Shown here: positions 17,100 through 23,907 of the stretch, piece by piece
How positions within the stretch are numbered: position 1 is the stretch's first letter
How the letters are laid out: each line of letters begins with the position of its first letter
Source: DALYLB01 sp964468345
GTDB lineage: Bacteria; Acidobacteriota; Blastocatellia; RBC074
Assembly: GCA_964468345.1 (NCBI GenBank)
Contig: CAYXVZ010000004.1
Span: forward strand, 62,001 to 126,000
Direction of reading: 5' to 3'
Length of the DNA stretch: 64,000 nucleotides
Notes under the pieces: model-generated
Told to the model about the DNA's origin: nothing
The model's database searches: none
Seen by the model: the letters and a program-made list of their open reading frames with translations, nothing else
Position numbers and translations under genes: made by a program

Positions 17100-17549
17100 T
17101 CAAGCAGGTCTGTCGTTACCCACAATTTTCCATCCGTCATCCAGGAGCCGGACAGTTGCACACACCGGGCCGCCGTCCCCGGCAGTCCCGGCGATGCGCG
17201 CTTCTAACACAGCGCTTGATTTCAATAACACTTCTTCGATCAGCTCCCAAGTAATGCTCGCAAGCGGCACCTTCGCGCGTCTCGACCAGCAGGAATCCGC
17301 CTGTCCTGCATAAGTTCCGGCGTTGATGTAGATAAATCTGCCGGTTGGGGGACCTTGCACGGCAGGGCCGCGAAAGTTCGGCGGCCCTGCCGTGCGGTCG
17401 TTCGCAATATTTACGGTGAAGTCGAATGAAACCTGCTTATCCGAAGCGGAGGACGGCGGAACAAGATCATCTTTGCCTTGCTGCAAACAAAGAGGCACGC
17501 CGCGCGGAGGCTTAACCAGCGTAATGCGGAGCGGAAGTGAGCGAATCAT
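17100..17549 (-). CDS. DUF5990-like protein, last gene of the mer-type operon
   Basis: A 149-residue soluble protein with PPRGVPLCLQQGK near the N-terminus, a beta-rich centre (VSFDFTVNI, GRFIYINAGTYAGQ) and a C-terminal half ending in DDGWKIVGNDRPA. I recognise the DUF5990 pattern; its function is unknown. Its ATG overlaps the stop of the selenoprotein gene upstream (17546-17549), so it belongs to the same operon. No metal-binding Cys cluster is evident. Confidence 0.65.
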   Translation of the reverse strand: MIRSLPLRITLVKPPRGVPLCLQQGKDDLVPPSSASDKQVSFDFTVNIANDRTAGPPNFRGPAVQGPPTGRFIYINAGTYAGQADSCWSRRAKVPLASITWELIEEVLLKSSAVLEARIAGTAGDGGPVCATVRLLDDGWKIVGNDRPA

Positions 17550-18259
17550 CTCGACACCTTTTGTATCTTTCGGAGGAGGCCTTCAAGCTCTGCGGAGAAG
17601 GACTCCGCGTCTTGAAAGCTTCGCAGTTGCTTGATCACCGTTCCGTCAGGGAGGATGAAGCGGATATCGGGAAGGCCTTCGACCGCCAGTCGCTTTGCGA
17701 TGTCGGGGTGTTGATCCGTGTCCACTCTGACGAACACGCAGCGATCGAGGAGCGCCCTCACTCTCTCATCCTTGAAGGTGGTCTTTTCCATTCTTTGACA
17801 CGGAGCACACCACTCGGCAAAGAAATCCAGGACCAGAGGCTTGCTCTCCTTCTGAGCTTGCGCGAGAGCTTCATCGAGCAGCGCAAACCCGCGCGGGAGG
17901 GACAGCACCGCCGCTGCCGGCATCGGTTTTTCCTTCCCGTTTACAACTCGCGCCGTGTAGCCGGTCTCTTTGATCGTGGCAATGAGCCTGGCCGGCTCGA
18001 CTTGTGCTGGATCATACGCCACTACGAACTCGTCGCGGTCGAGCTTCATCTCTATCTTACGAACGCCTGCGAGCTCTTCCAGAGCCCGTTTGACCGTCTC
18101 CGGTCAGCCCATTCAGACGGCGCCGCTCTTACTCTTCATAAAGCCGTCAATGTGAATCGTGACGGCCTTTACTTCTTTGGCCCGCCCAGCCGTTTGCGCG
18201 AAGACCGCGCCAGCGAAGAAAACGGCCGTCAGAAGCATCGCGATGAGTTTTCTTATCAT
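17546..18259 (-). CDS. MerP-like/thioredoxin fusion, predicted selenoprotein with UxxU
   Basis: Read through two in-frame TGA codons, this is a 237-residue exported protein. Residues 1-21 are a signal peptide, about 30-95 a ferredoxin-fold HMA (MerP) domain, and 110-237 a thioredoxin domain with AEWCAPC. The HMA metal loop, normally CxxC, reads TGA-ATG-GGC-TGA: positions 49 and 52 (18113-18115 and 18104-18106) would be Sec, giving U-M-G-U. A 7-bp hairpin with a G-rich loop follows at bSECIS distance. The frame is otherwise open and conserved through both domains. It sits after merT in a MerR-controlled operon. A start after the TGAs would lose the signal peptide and the metal site. Confidence 0.82.
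18071..18087 (-). promoter_or_regulatory. Candidate bSECIS hairpin for the UxxU gene
   Basis: On the minus strand GGGCTCT pairs with AGAGCTC (seven pairs, one G-U) around loop GGA. The loop begins 23 nt after the second TGA and 32 nt after the first, within the 16-37 nt range usual for bacterial SECIS, and it starts with G as the consensus asks. One element can serve both UGAs. It is recognised by eye; no folding energy was computed. Confidence 0.65.
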
Positions 18260-18331
18260 TGAAACTTCCTCTTTGTCTGTAGAATTGTGACTTTATAAAG
18301 TGTCTTCAACGCCATGTGCTCACTCCGCCTC

Positions 18332-18691
18332 CTATGTAATCTGAAAATAGGGGACGAGGTACGGGAACGCAATAAGGGCGAGCGTCAGGATCGTCACCAC
18401 CCATAAACTCACCCGTTGCAGCTTGCGGCTCTTCGGCGTGGCGCAGGCCATGCCCGGCGCACACGCCACAGGCTCTGGCCGGTAAGCGAAATAAAATCCG
18501 GCGCCGAGAAACGCCACGGTGAGTGCGATGAAGTGAGGCCGGTATTGCATCAGATCCATGGCAAAAGCCAGCCCACCGGCCCCGAGGAAAGAGAACGCCA
18601 CGGGGAAGATGCAACAGGTGAGTGGCAGAAATGACAGCAGCGCCGTGATGAACGACCCGCCCGTTGTCCATGCTACCTTCGACGGTTTCAT
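18332..18691 (-). CDS. merT: MerT-like mercuric ion transport protein
   Basis: A 119-residue inner-membrane protein of about three helices. Helix I carries the vicinal Cys pair (LPLTCCIFPVAF) and the loop after helix II has a second Cys pair (ACAPGMAC), the two metal relay sites of MerT. It would pass Hg2+ received from the periplasmic MerP-like protein into the cytoplasm. It lies five bases after the selenoprotein thioredoxin gene and 72 bases before the MerP-like gene. No merA (mercuric reductase) occurs nearby. Confidence 0.87.
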   Translation of the reverse strand: MKPSKVAWTTGGSFITALLSFLPLTCCIFPVAFSFLGAGGLAFAMDLMQYRPHFIALTVAFLGAGFYFAYRPEPVACAPGMACATPKSRKLQRVSLWVVTILTLALIAFPYLVPYFQIT

Positions 18692-18696
18692 CGCCT

Positions 18697-19302
18697 TTAC
18701 CTCTTCACTTTTTTCAGCAGCTCTTTTGCTTTCGCCTCCAGGACTGCCTGATCCAGTCGCGGCGCATCGGTCACGCCGCCGAGTTGGTGCATCCAGAAGT
18801 CCGGCGCGGCAGGCTCTTTATCCCACTGGCTTGCCGGTCCGTACAGGAGATACACGTCCCAGGCCAGCGACTCCGTGCCGAGCACCTTTTGCCACTCTTT
18901 GCCGGTGAGCCGCTCGCCATCCCAGTAGTGAATCAGCCGTTTGTCACTGAATTCACCGGCGCGTGTTTTTGCCCACGCTTTTGAGTCGCCGGGGAACATC
19001 GACAGCCAGATGATGTAGATCTTGAGCCGGTCGTCTGGAGTGTTTTTGAGCAGCTTTTGCAGATCGGAGTACCCCCGACGGCAATGCGGTCAGATGGGGG
19101 AGAGCAGAGAGATGAGGCGCACCGCGCCGCGGTCACGCTGGAACGGCTCTTTGAGTTGATCCAGATTTTTGAGGTCTGTTACTTCCGCCGGCTCTGGTGT
19201 CATTGCTCGCACCGTGCGAACACCGTTTTCAACCTGAACAAGTGAAGAGGCGATTGAGAGAATCGCCGCCACACAGCCAATGATCATCAGCTTTCGTTTC
19301 AT
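18697..19302 (-). CDS. Exported thioredoxin-like protein, predicted selenoprotein (UxxC)
   Basis: Reading through one TGA (19090-19092) gives 201 residues. An N-terminal signal segment (KRKLMIIGCVAAILSIASS) is followed by the strand AVRLISLLSPI, then U71-P-H-C74, RRGYSDLQKLL and a strand KIYIIWLSMF. This is exactly a thioredoxin-like active site with Sec replacing the attacking Cys. The rest (YLLYGPASQWD, PDFWMHQLG) stays open to a normal stop. A hairpin starts five bases after the TGA. The ATG overlaps the stop of the metallochaperone gene (ATGA at 19299-19302). Stopping at the TGA would leave only a 70-residue stub. Confidence 0.84.
19057..19084 (-). promoter_or_regulatory. Candidate bSECIS hairpin for the UxxC gene
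   Basis: On the minus strand TTGC pairs with GCAA and TCGGG with TCCGA (one G-U pair), separated by a small internal loop, with apical loop GGTAC. The loop begins about 17 nt after the TGA and contains the G-U doublet favoured by SelB. It is found by eye only. Confidence 0.6.
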
Positions 19303-19775
19303 GTCGCCTCCTCCATCAGGCGCTTGACGGTTTTGGCCATATCACCAAGACAACAGGCACCCGACGGGTTTCTCTCCTCGCACGCGCACATCCGCTCTTT
19401 GATGAGCGCCGTGATGCGTTGAGGAATCGTGGTTTTTCCCTCGGCTGCGATCTCCTCCCTGACAGCTTGCTCGCAAAAGCCGAAGCAGTAACAGAGGGGG
19501 ATCGGGCCGTTTTTCTCTTTCAGCCCGACGCGGACACGCAGATCGCCGGTCGTGAAGGAACGCTCTCTTGAAAAGTAAACCACCAGGCAATCAGGAGAGG
19601 CGCAGAAGCGATACTGGCTCTCTCCTACCCGGTCGAAGAGTTCCGGCTTGAGCATCAAGAGCATCGTTCGGATAGCCACCGGGCGGCCTGGCCCATCACA
19701 GGATAGGCAGCCGCGCTGTGTATCTACCTGCTGCAATTCGATGGCGGGCGTGTCTAATTCCGCACAACAATTCAT
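19299..19775 (-). CDS. CopZ-like iron-sulfur metallochaperone
   Basis: A 158-residue Cys-rich cytosolic protein: GCLSCDG near residue 22, FCASPDCLVVYF, then PLCYCFGFCEQAV and a late CACEERNPSGACC. This matches the N-terminal zinc/[2Fe-2S] domain of the CopZ-type proteins described as iron-sulfur cluster-binding metallochaperones, here without the C-terminal HMA domain. In this operon it may pass metal or electrons to MerR, MerT or the selenoproteins. It overlaps merR (19772-19775) and the next gene by ATGA each, so coupling is tight. Confidence 0.85.
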   Translation of the reverse strand: MNCCAELDTPAIELQQVDTQRGCLSCDGPGRPVAIRTMLLMLKPELFDRVGESQYRFCASPDCLVVYFSRERSFTTGDLRVRVGLKEKNGPIPLCYCFGFCEQAVREEIAAEGKTTIPQRITALIKERMCACEERNPSGACCLGDMAKTVKRLMEEAT

Positions 19776-20200
19776 TTCTTCTTCTTCCCCCAGCCGGAAA
19801 CCTTTACGAGCACCGGGCAGACGGCATCATCGGCGTGGCGGCTGAGCTCACGCTCACAGGCCGCCAGATGCCCGGCCAGGGTCTTTCGGAAGTCCTGCAT
19901 CAATCGGATTCGCCCATCCAGCTCCGTGAGCTTGACCTTCAAATGACCTCGCACGCGCCGGCACTCTTCGGCGCCGCCGGTGGTCAATAACTCACCGATC
20001 TCATCAAGCGAGAAACCAAGCTCCTGCGCCTGTTTGATGAACCGCACCCGATCCACCGTGTCCGGCGGGAAGAGACGGAAGCCTCCTTCAGAGCGCGGGG
20101 CGGCCGGCAAGAGCCGCCGGCGCTCGTAATAGCGCACGGCGTCAATGCTCACGCCGGCGCGCAGCGCGACTTCTCCGATGCGCAGCGCCGATGAGTTCAT
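19772..20200 (-). CDS. merR: MerR-type metal-responsive activator
   Basis: A 142-residue MerR regulator: N-terminal winged helix (IGEVALRAGVSIDAVRYYERRRLL), a coiled dimer helix, and three Cys in the mercury-type arrangement (AEECRRVRGH, LAACERE, DAVCPVL). These fit three-coordinate Hg2+ binding as in MerR. It is the first gene of the operon and autoregulated by the dyad-containing promoter just upstream. The ATG lies only a few bases after the -10, so the transcript would be leaderless or nearly so. A GWGKKKK tail is unusual. Confidence 0.92.
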   Translation of the reverse strand: MNSSALRIGEVALRAGVSIDAVRYYERRRLLPAAPRSEGGFRLFPPDTVDRVRFIKQAQELGFSLDEIGELLTTGGAEECRRVRGHLKVKLTELDGRIRLMQDFRKTLAGHLAACERELSRHADDAVCPVLVKVSGWGKKKK

Positions 20201-20205
20201 AAGAG

Positions 20206-20237
20206 ATTTTACACTCTGGAGCCAAGTCCAGAGTCAA
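20206..20237 (-). promoter_or_regulatory. MerR-type promoter/operator of the mer-like operon
   Basis: On the minus strand TTGACT (-35) and TAAAAT (-10) are separated by about 20 bp. The spacer holds the dyad CTCTGGA...TCCAGAG, the over-long spacer with inverted repeat typical of MerR-activated promoters. It sits directly before the merR ATG. Confidence 0.8.
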
Positions 20238-20438
20238 GCGGAAAACCCGGTCGAGAATTCTTAAACAGGCGCAGGGCGTATAATCCTTCTTCGGCGGGTT
20301 ATCACTTGCCGGAATATAGACGAAGGAAACGACATTGCTTCGATTGGTGTGTCACGACTCAACCGCAACGATTCCGCTTCATCTGGAGGCCCAGGGATGA
20401 GTGGTAAAGAACAATTCCGCCGCCTTGCCGGCGCTTGC

Positions 20439-20780
20439 TTATTCAGACCGATGCGAAAGGACGATGATGCCCATGCCAATTATGCAGACAGTAGCTCCAA
20501 TGATGTCCCAGCGCGTCGGCCGTTGGTCTTCAACGAGCCACAGCCAGAGAAGCGCGACGGCGATGTAGACGCCACCGTAAGCCGCATACGTCCGCGCCGC
20601 CGCCCCCAGATGTAAAGGATGTAGAGAAAGCAGCCAGGCGAAACAGGCCAAACTGATTGCCGCCGGGATGAGAAGCCAGGCGGGTTTGTTCTCCTTTAGC
20701 CAAAGGTAAGGGAGATAGCAGCCGACAATCTCCGCGCAAGCCGTGAGCGCAAATAAAAGAGCCACTTTGATCAACGTCAT
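20439..20780 (-). CDS. ynfA: YnfA (UPF0060) family membrane protein
   Basis: A 113-residue, four-helix protein typical of YnfA: AEIVGCYLPYLWLKENKP at the first loop and GRTYAAYGGVYI-like AARTYAAYGGVYIA in helix III. The fold is like small multidrug resistance exporters, and members often accompany heavy-metal operons. It is the last gene of the upstream MerR operon, 37 bases after the secreted protein gene. Substrate is unknown. Confidence 0.92.
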   Translation of the reverse strand: MTLIKVALLFALTACAEIVGCYLPYLWLKENKPAWLLIPAAISLACFAWLLSLHPLHLGAAARTYAAYGGVYIAVALLWLWLVEDQRPTRWDIIGATVCIIGMGIIVLSHRSE

Positions 20781-20817
20781 TGCGAAAGTATACCCCGGTG
20801 GACTCCCTTCGGATGTC

Positions 20818-21279
20818 TCACTTTATCCCGAACTCGGCCTTGATAAAATCTTTCACGCCTTCGGCCCCGCGCAGGCGCATCCAGAGCGGGCCGTCTTCCG
20901 GCTCTACGACCATCTCAAAAGTGAAGAACGGGCAGCACAGGCGCTCGCGCGCAATGAACTCGGAGACGAGAAGAATGGTGGACTGTTCGGACGAAAATCG
21001 GAAGGCATACCCGTCAGACAGTTCGCGCTCTTCCTTTGTGCCGGCACGTAGTTGTTTTGTGACTTCTATGTGACGCTTTCTCCCTTCCGCATTCAACGCC
21101 AGCATATTGCAGGCGAAAAGGGGTTTCTGCCCAGGCTTTTTCTGTCCAGTGGCGGGATTATCGGCTTGGCCGTTCATGGTTGCACTCTCCACTTTGTTTG
21201 ATTCACGAATAAGCGACAAGCAGGCCAGCCCCGCAAGGATGAGCATGACCACTGCGATAAAACTTTTTCTCTTTTTCAA
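20818..21279 (-). CDS. Exported mercury-locus hypothetical protein with CC motif
   Basis: About 153 residues with an N-terminal membrane anchor or signal (IAVVMLILAGLACLSL). The C-terminal half contains ARERLCCPFFTFEMVVEP and GPLWMRLRGAEGVKDF. I recognise this as a conserved family found beside MerR genes; its function is unknown and the vicinal CC could bind Hg or Cu. TTG 21279 is chosen because AAAGGAG lies five bases before it; GTG 21285 is too close to that site. Confidence 0.75.
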   Translation of the reverse strand: MKKRKSFIAVVMLILAGLACLSLIRESNKVESATMNGQADNPATGQKKPGQKPLFACNMLALNAEGRKRHIEVTKQLRAGTKEERELSDGYAFRFSSEQSTILLVSEFIARERLCCPFFTFEMVVEPEDGPLWMRLRGAEGVKDFIKAEFGIK

Positions 21280-21303
21280 AACCACTCCTTTTTGTTTCCT
21301 GCC

Positions 21304-21684
21304 TCATGCCTTCTCGGCGACCTTCAGAGATGGCGCATTACAGCACTCGCAGGTCTGCAAACGTGTTCTCAAATCATCCCGCATTGAGCGCAGTCGCTCG
21401 ATCTGCTCGTCAATGTTTTGCAGTTTCGCTTCGACGCAAACCCGCCTCTCGGCGGGGTTATGAGGTTGAGTTTCAAGTAGGCGAATGAAGTGGATAAGCT
21501 CGCGCAGCGTAAACCCGAGATCCTGCATCTGCTTGATGAGTATGATTGTGCCGACCGTTTCGGCCGTGTACTCCCGGTAGCCGGATTGAAGTCGCTGCGG
21601 AGTCGGTAAGAGTCCGCGACGTTCGTAGAACCTCACCGTCTGGATGCTTACCCCGGCAGCTTTCGCAACTTGCCCAACTTTCAT
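21304..21684 (-). CDS. MerR-family regulator, second copy
   Basis: A 126-residue activator: VGQVAKAAGVSIQTVRFYERRGLL, a GYREY beta-hairpin, a long dimerisation helix, and a Cys pattern of VCVEAK near residue 82 and CECCNAP near the C-terminus. The VC...CxCC arrangement suggests binding of Hg2+, Pb2+ or Zn2+/Cd2+. AGGGGAAAG precedes ATG 21684. It heads a three-gene operon (regulator, secreted CC protein, YnfA). It differs enough from the 19772 copy to sense a different ion. Confidence 0.9.
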   Translation of the reverse strand: MKVGQVAKAAGVSIQTVRFYERRGLLPTPQRLQSGYREYTAETVGTIILIKQMQDLGFTLRELIHFIRLLETQPHNPAERRVCVEAKLQNIDEQIERLRSMRDDLRTRLQTCECCNAPSLKVAEKA

Positions 21685-21710
21685 TCGCTTTCCCCTTTCG
21701 AGCGACAGTA

Positions 21711-21741
21711 GTATGAGCTCTATGCTTAAGTATAGGGTCAA
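21711..21741 (-). promoter_or_regulatory. MerR-type promoter/operator of the second operon
   Basis: On the minus strand TTGACC and TCATAC are 19 bp apart, enclosing the dyad CTATACTTAAGCATAG. This is the geometry expected for MerR-type activation by DNA untwisting. Confidence 0.8.
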
Positions 21742-21764
21742 GTCGTTCACGGCCTCGTGCCAAA

Positions 21765-22010
21765 TCACGCTGCTTTCGATCCTGGCGACTGGCGGCGCCT
21801 TCCTGCTGCTTTACATCGCGCTGAAGTCCATCCGAGCGTCGCTGCTGGTGATGGCAAACCTGCCACTGGCGCTAATCGGCGGCATCGTGACTTCCAACTT
21901 TTCTGAGTATGATCGTGATCCCCGCGCTCTTTCTGAAATACGGCGGGGCAGAAGCTCGTGTCAGAACGGAAGATTATCTGTGCGAACCGGGCTTGGCCAC
22001 ACGGGTTTGA
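21765..22010 (+). pseudogene. CzcA/CusA-type RND pump remnant
   Basis: One frame gives FLLLYIALKSIRASLLVMANLPLALIGG compressed over two segments, a transmembrane helix of HME-RND pumps. A second frame (21909-22010) gives SMIVIPALFLKYG, the last helix and tail. The parts between are deleted and frameshifted. It probably derives from a plus-strand czcA that once diverged from the MerR gene. Confidence 0.7.
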
Positions 22011-22347
22011 TCCGGCAGCCCGGGCCGAAGCTTGCGGCTGTGTTCGCCTTCCTGGACGTTGAATCGCGAGTCGGCAAGAGTGTCGACGAATTGATTGCAT
22101 TGATTACGACATCGGATTACACTCCTTGGCCCCTTAAGAGATGTTGCACCTAAATCATTGAAAAACTGACTATTTATGCGGGCACGACAAATGGTGCCCC
22201 AGTCCGCAAGCCAGAAATGGCCAAACGACGATCAAAGACCAGTTTTTGAGTGGACCGTTAAAAGCTGTTGCCTTGACTATGAAGGACATCCCCGTGTCGG
22301 ATAGTACAACCTTATTTGTCACCACACTTGGCCGCTAAATTATTATT
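22011..22347 (+). other. Intergenic region before the Argonaute operon
   Basis: No gene I can support. GC content visibly falls towards the right end. A TTGACT at 22273-22278 could be part of a promoter for the operon, but no well-spaced -10 is convincing. This stretch should include the left border of the transferred Argonaute module. Confidence 0.4.
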
Positions 22348-23907
22348 ATGAGCAACCTTCTTCAGACCCGTGGAAGAATCAACGAATTGCTGGGCATTTT
22401 TGCATACCAGGCAAAAGCGTATTCCGCCGCAGGCAAAACTGATTTTCACAAAGTTTCCGAAGACGTCTTGGTACCACTCTTTAGGCAGATTTTTTATTTA
22501 GCAGACCTCAAAAATCTCAACGCAACTATAAAACAAGATTTCCCGGCGATAGACTTAGCGGATGACCAAGCTAAAGTTGCGTTTCAGATAACAGCCACCT
22601 GTGAAAGCCAAAAGATCAAGGAGACTTTGCAAACTTTTGTAGCCAAGCAGCTTTATAAAAAATACTCCCGTTTGATTTTCTATATTGTTACGGAAAAGAA
22701 AGGCTCTTATCCGGAAAAAGCCTTCGCGGATCTCGTAGCAGGAAAATTTGAGTTCAATATCGAAACGGATATCCTTGACTTTAAAGATTTGGTGCGGCGA
22801 TGTAATTCTTTTCAGCTCGACAAGGCGAGTAAAATCAAAAGAATCTTGGAAGCAAATTTCGGCAGAGGGGATTACTCCGTTTTCAATGAAACTCAGAAAG
22901 AGCCGCTTGAAAATGTCTATCTCAACTTGATTGAGGTGGCCGTCCCAGAAAAGCTTTATTTAGCTGATCTGGCCATTGATCGAGAAGAAATCATCGAAAG
23001 CTCGTGCGGAGTTTTACGTCACGATGACCCAACTAGAACCATCATCAGGAATTACATTCTTGAACAACTCAAGCTGGATTTTTTCTCCGGCTGGCATCTC
23101 CATAAAAAACAAGTAATCACGTTTCACAATCTTTACGAGGAAGACACATTCCTTGCGAAGATCATCGATAAGGGGACGATTAGCGCAGAAAAGCCTGAGA
23201 ATTTTTATCGCATCAATCGAGCCATTGACGTTGATAAAGAAAACGTTTTTCGAGGACTGTTGCGAAAAACTTTGCAGGAGCAATTGTATCAACAGCGAGT
23301 AGAATGGCAATTCCAAGAAAGTCTTTATATTTTTATTGAGAATGGAAATGAGAAGAAGACTAAAAAGATGGTAAAAAGAAAGCAAGAGAACGGCAGCGTG
23401 GTAGAGGAACAGATTATTTTCAAACGCTACGAAAGGTGGATTGGAGAAAAAGAAGCCAATCGTGCGGTGCTGGAAAAATATATGAAAGCGGAGAATCCCG
23501 ACGAGGTGTGGTACTACAAGCATCGTGCGTTTGCCGCTAAGTTTCAGCGCGTCGGTGAGCAGTGGTATTTGCTCTTATTGCCCGATTGGTTTTTTAGCTT
23601 TAATGGCTTTGATAAGTCCAGCTTCCATGCCGACGATATTAAGTGGCTGAAACGACACGCAAATACGGAGACTGTTTTTAACGATTTTCGATTTCTGCAT
23701 TATTTCCTGCAAGGTAAAGGGCATCGTTTTTTGTCTGGAGGTTCTTTCAATCCCCTCCTACGGTTCGGTTCGAATATTTCTTTTGACAACGCGCCCTTCC
23801 TTTATGATGAATCCTGGAATCCGCCGGAAGAAAAAAAGAAAAAGAAATCAGAAGAGGCCCTAGCCGCAGAAAAAGAAGAACAGCAAACTCCTCTCTTTGA
23901 ATTATGA
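22348..23907 (+). CDS. SMEK-like/APAZ protein, partner of the short Argonaute
   Basis: A 519-residue protein in two parts. Residues 1-165 resemble the SMEK-type N-terminal domain (KVSEDVLVPLFRQIF, IDLADDQAKVAFQITA, YKKYSRLIFYIVTE), whose IDL...FQIT spacing recalls a PD-(D/E)xK-like fold with altered catalytic residues. The C-terminal 250 residues match APAZ, the N-PAZ-like domain that binds short Argonautes (YKHRAFAAKFQRVGEQWYL, PDWFFSFNGF, NDFRFLHYF). Its stop overlaps the Argonaute ATG. By analogy with TIR-APAZ or SIR2-APAZ systems the N-terminal part should be the toxic effector. The tail is Lys/Glu-rich. Low GC suggests transfer. Confidence 0.8.
   Translation: MSNLLQTRGRINELLGIFAYQAKAYSAAGKTDFHKVSEDVLVPLFRQIFYLADLKNLNATIKQDFPAIDLADDQAKVAFQITATCESQKIKETLQTFVAKQLYKKYSRLIFYIVTEKKGSYPEKAFADLVAGKFEFNIETDILDFKDLVRRCNSFQLDKASKIKRILEANFGRGDYSVFNETQKEPLENVYLNLIEVAVPEKLYLADLAIDREEIIESSCGVLRHDDPTRTIIRNYILEQLKLDFFSGWHLHKKQVITFHNLYEEDTFLAKIIDKGTISAEKPENFYRINRAIDVDKENVFRGLLRKTLQEQLYQQRVEWQFQESLYIFIENGNEKKTKKMVKRKQENGSVVEEQIIFKRYERWIGEKEANRAVLEKYMKAENPDEVWYYKHRAFAAKFQRVGEQWYLLLLPDWFFSFNGFDKSSFHADDIKWLKRHANTETVFNDFRFLHYFLQGKGHRFLSGGSFNPLLRFGSNISFDNAPFLYDESWNPPEEKKKKKSEEALAAEKEEQQTPLFEL

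Noticed and set aside
17020..19302. UGA read as Trp or Gly (alternative genetic code)
   Set aside because: Many ordinary genes here end in TGA at their natural ends (e.g. 11023-11025, 19299-19301), so UGA is a stop except at the two sites with hairpins.
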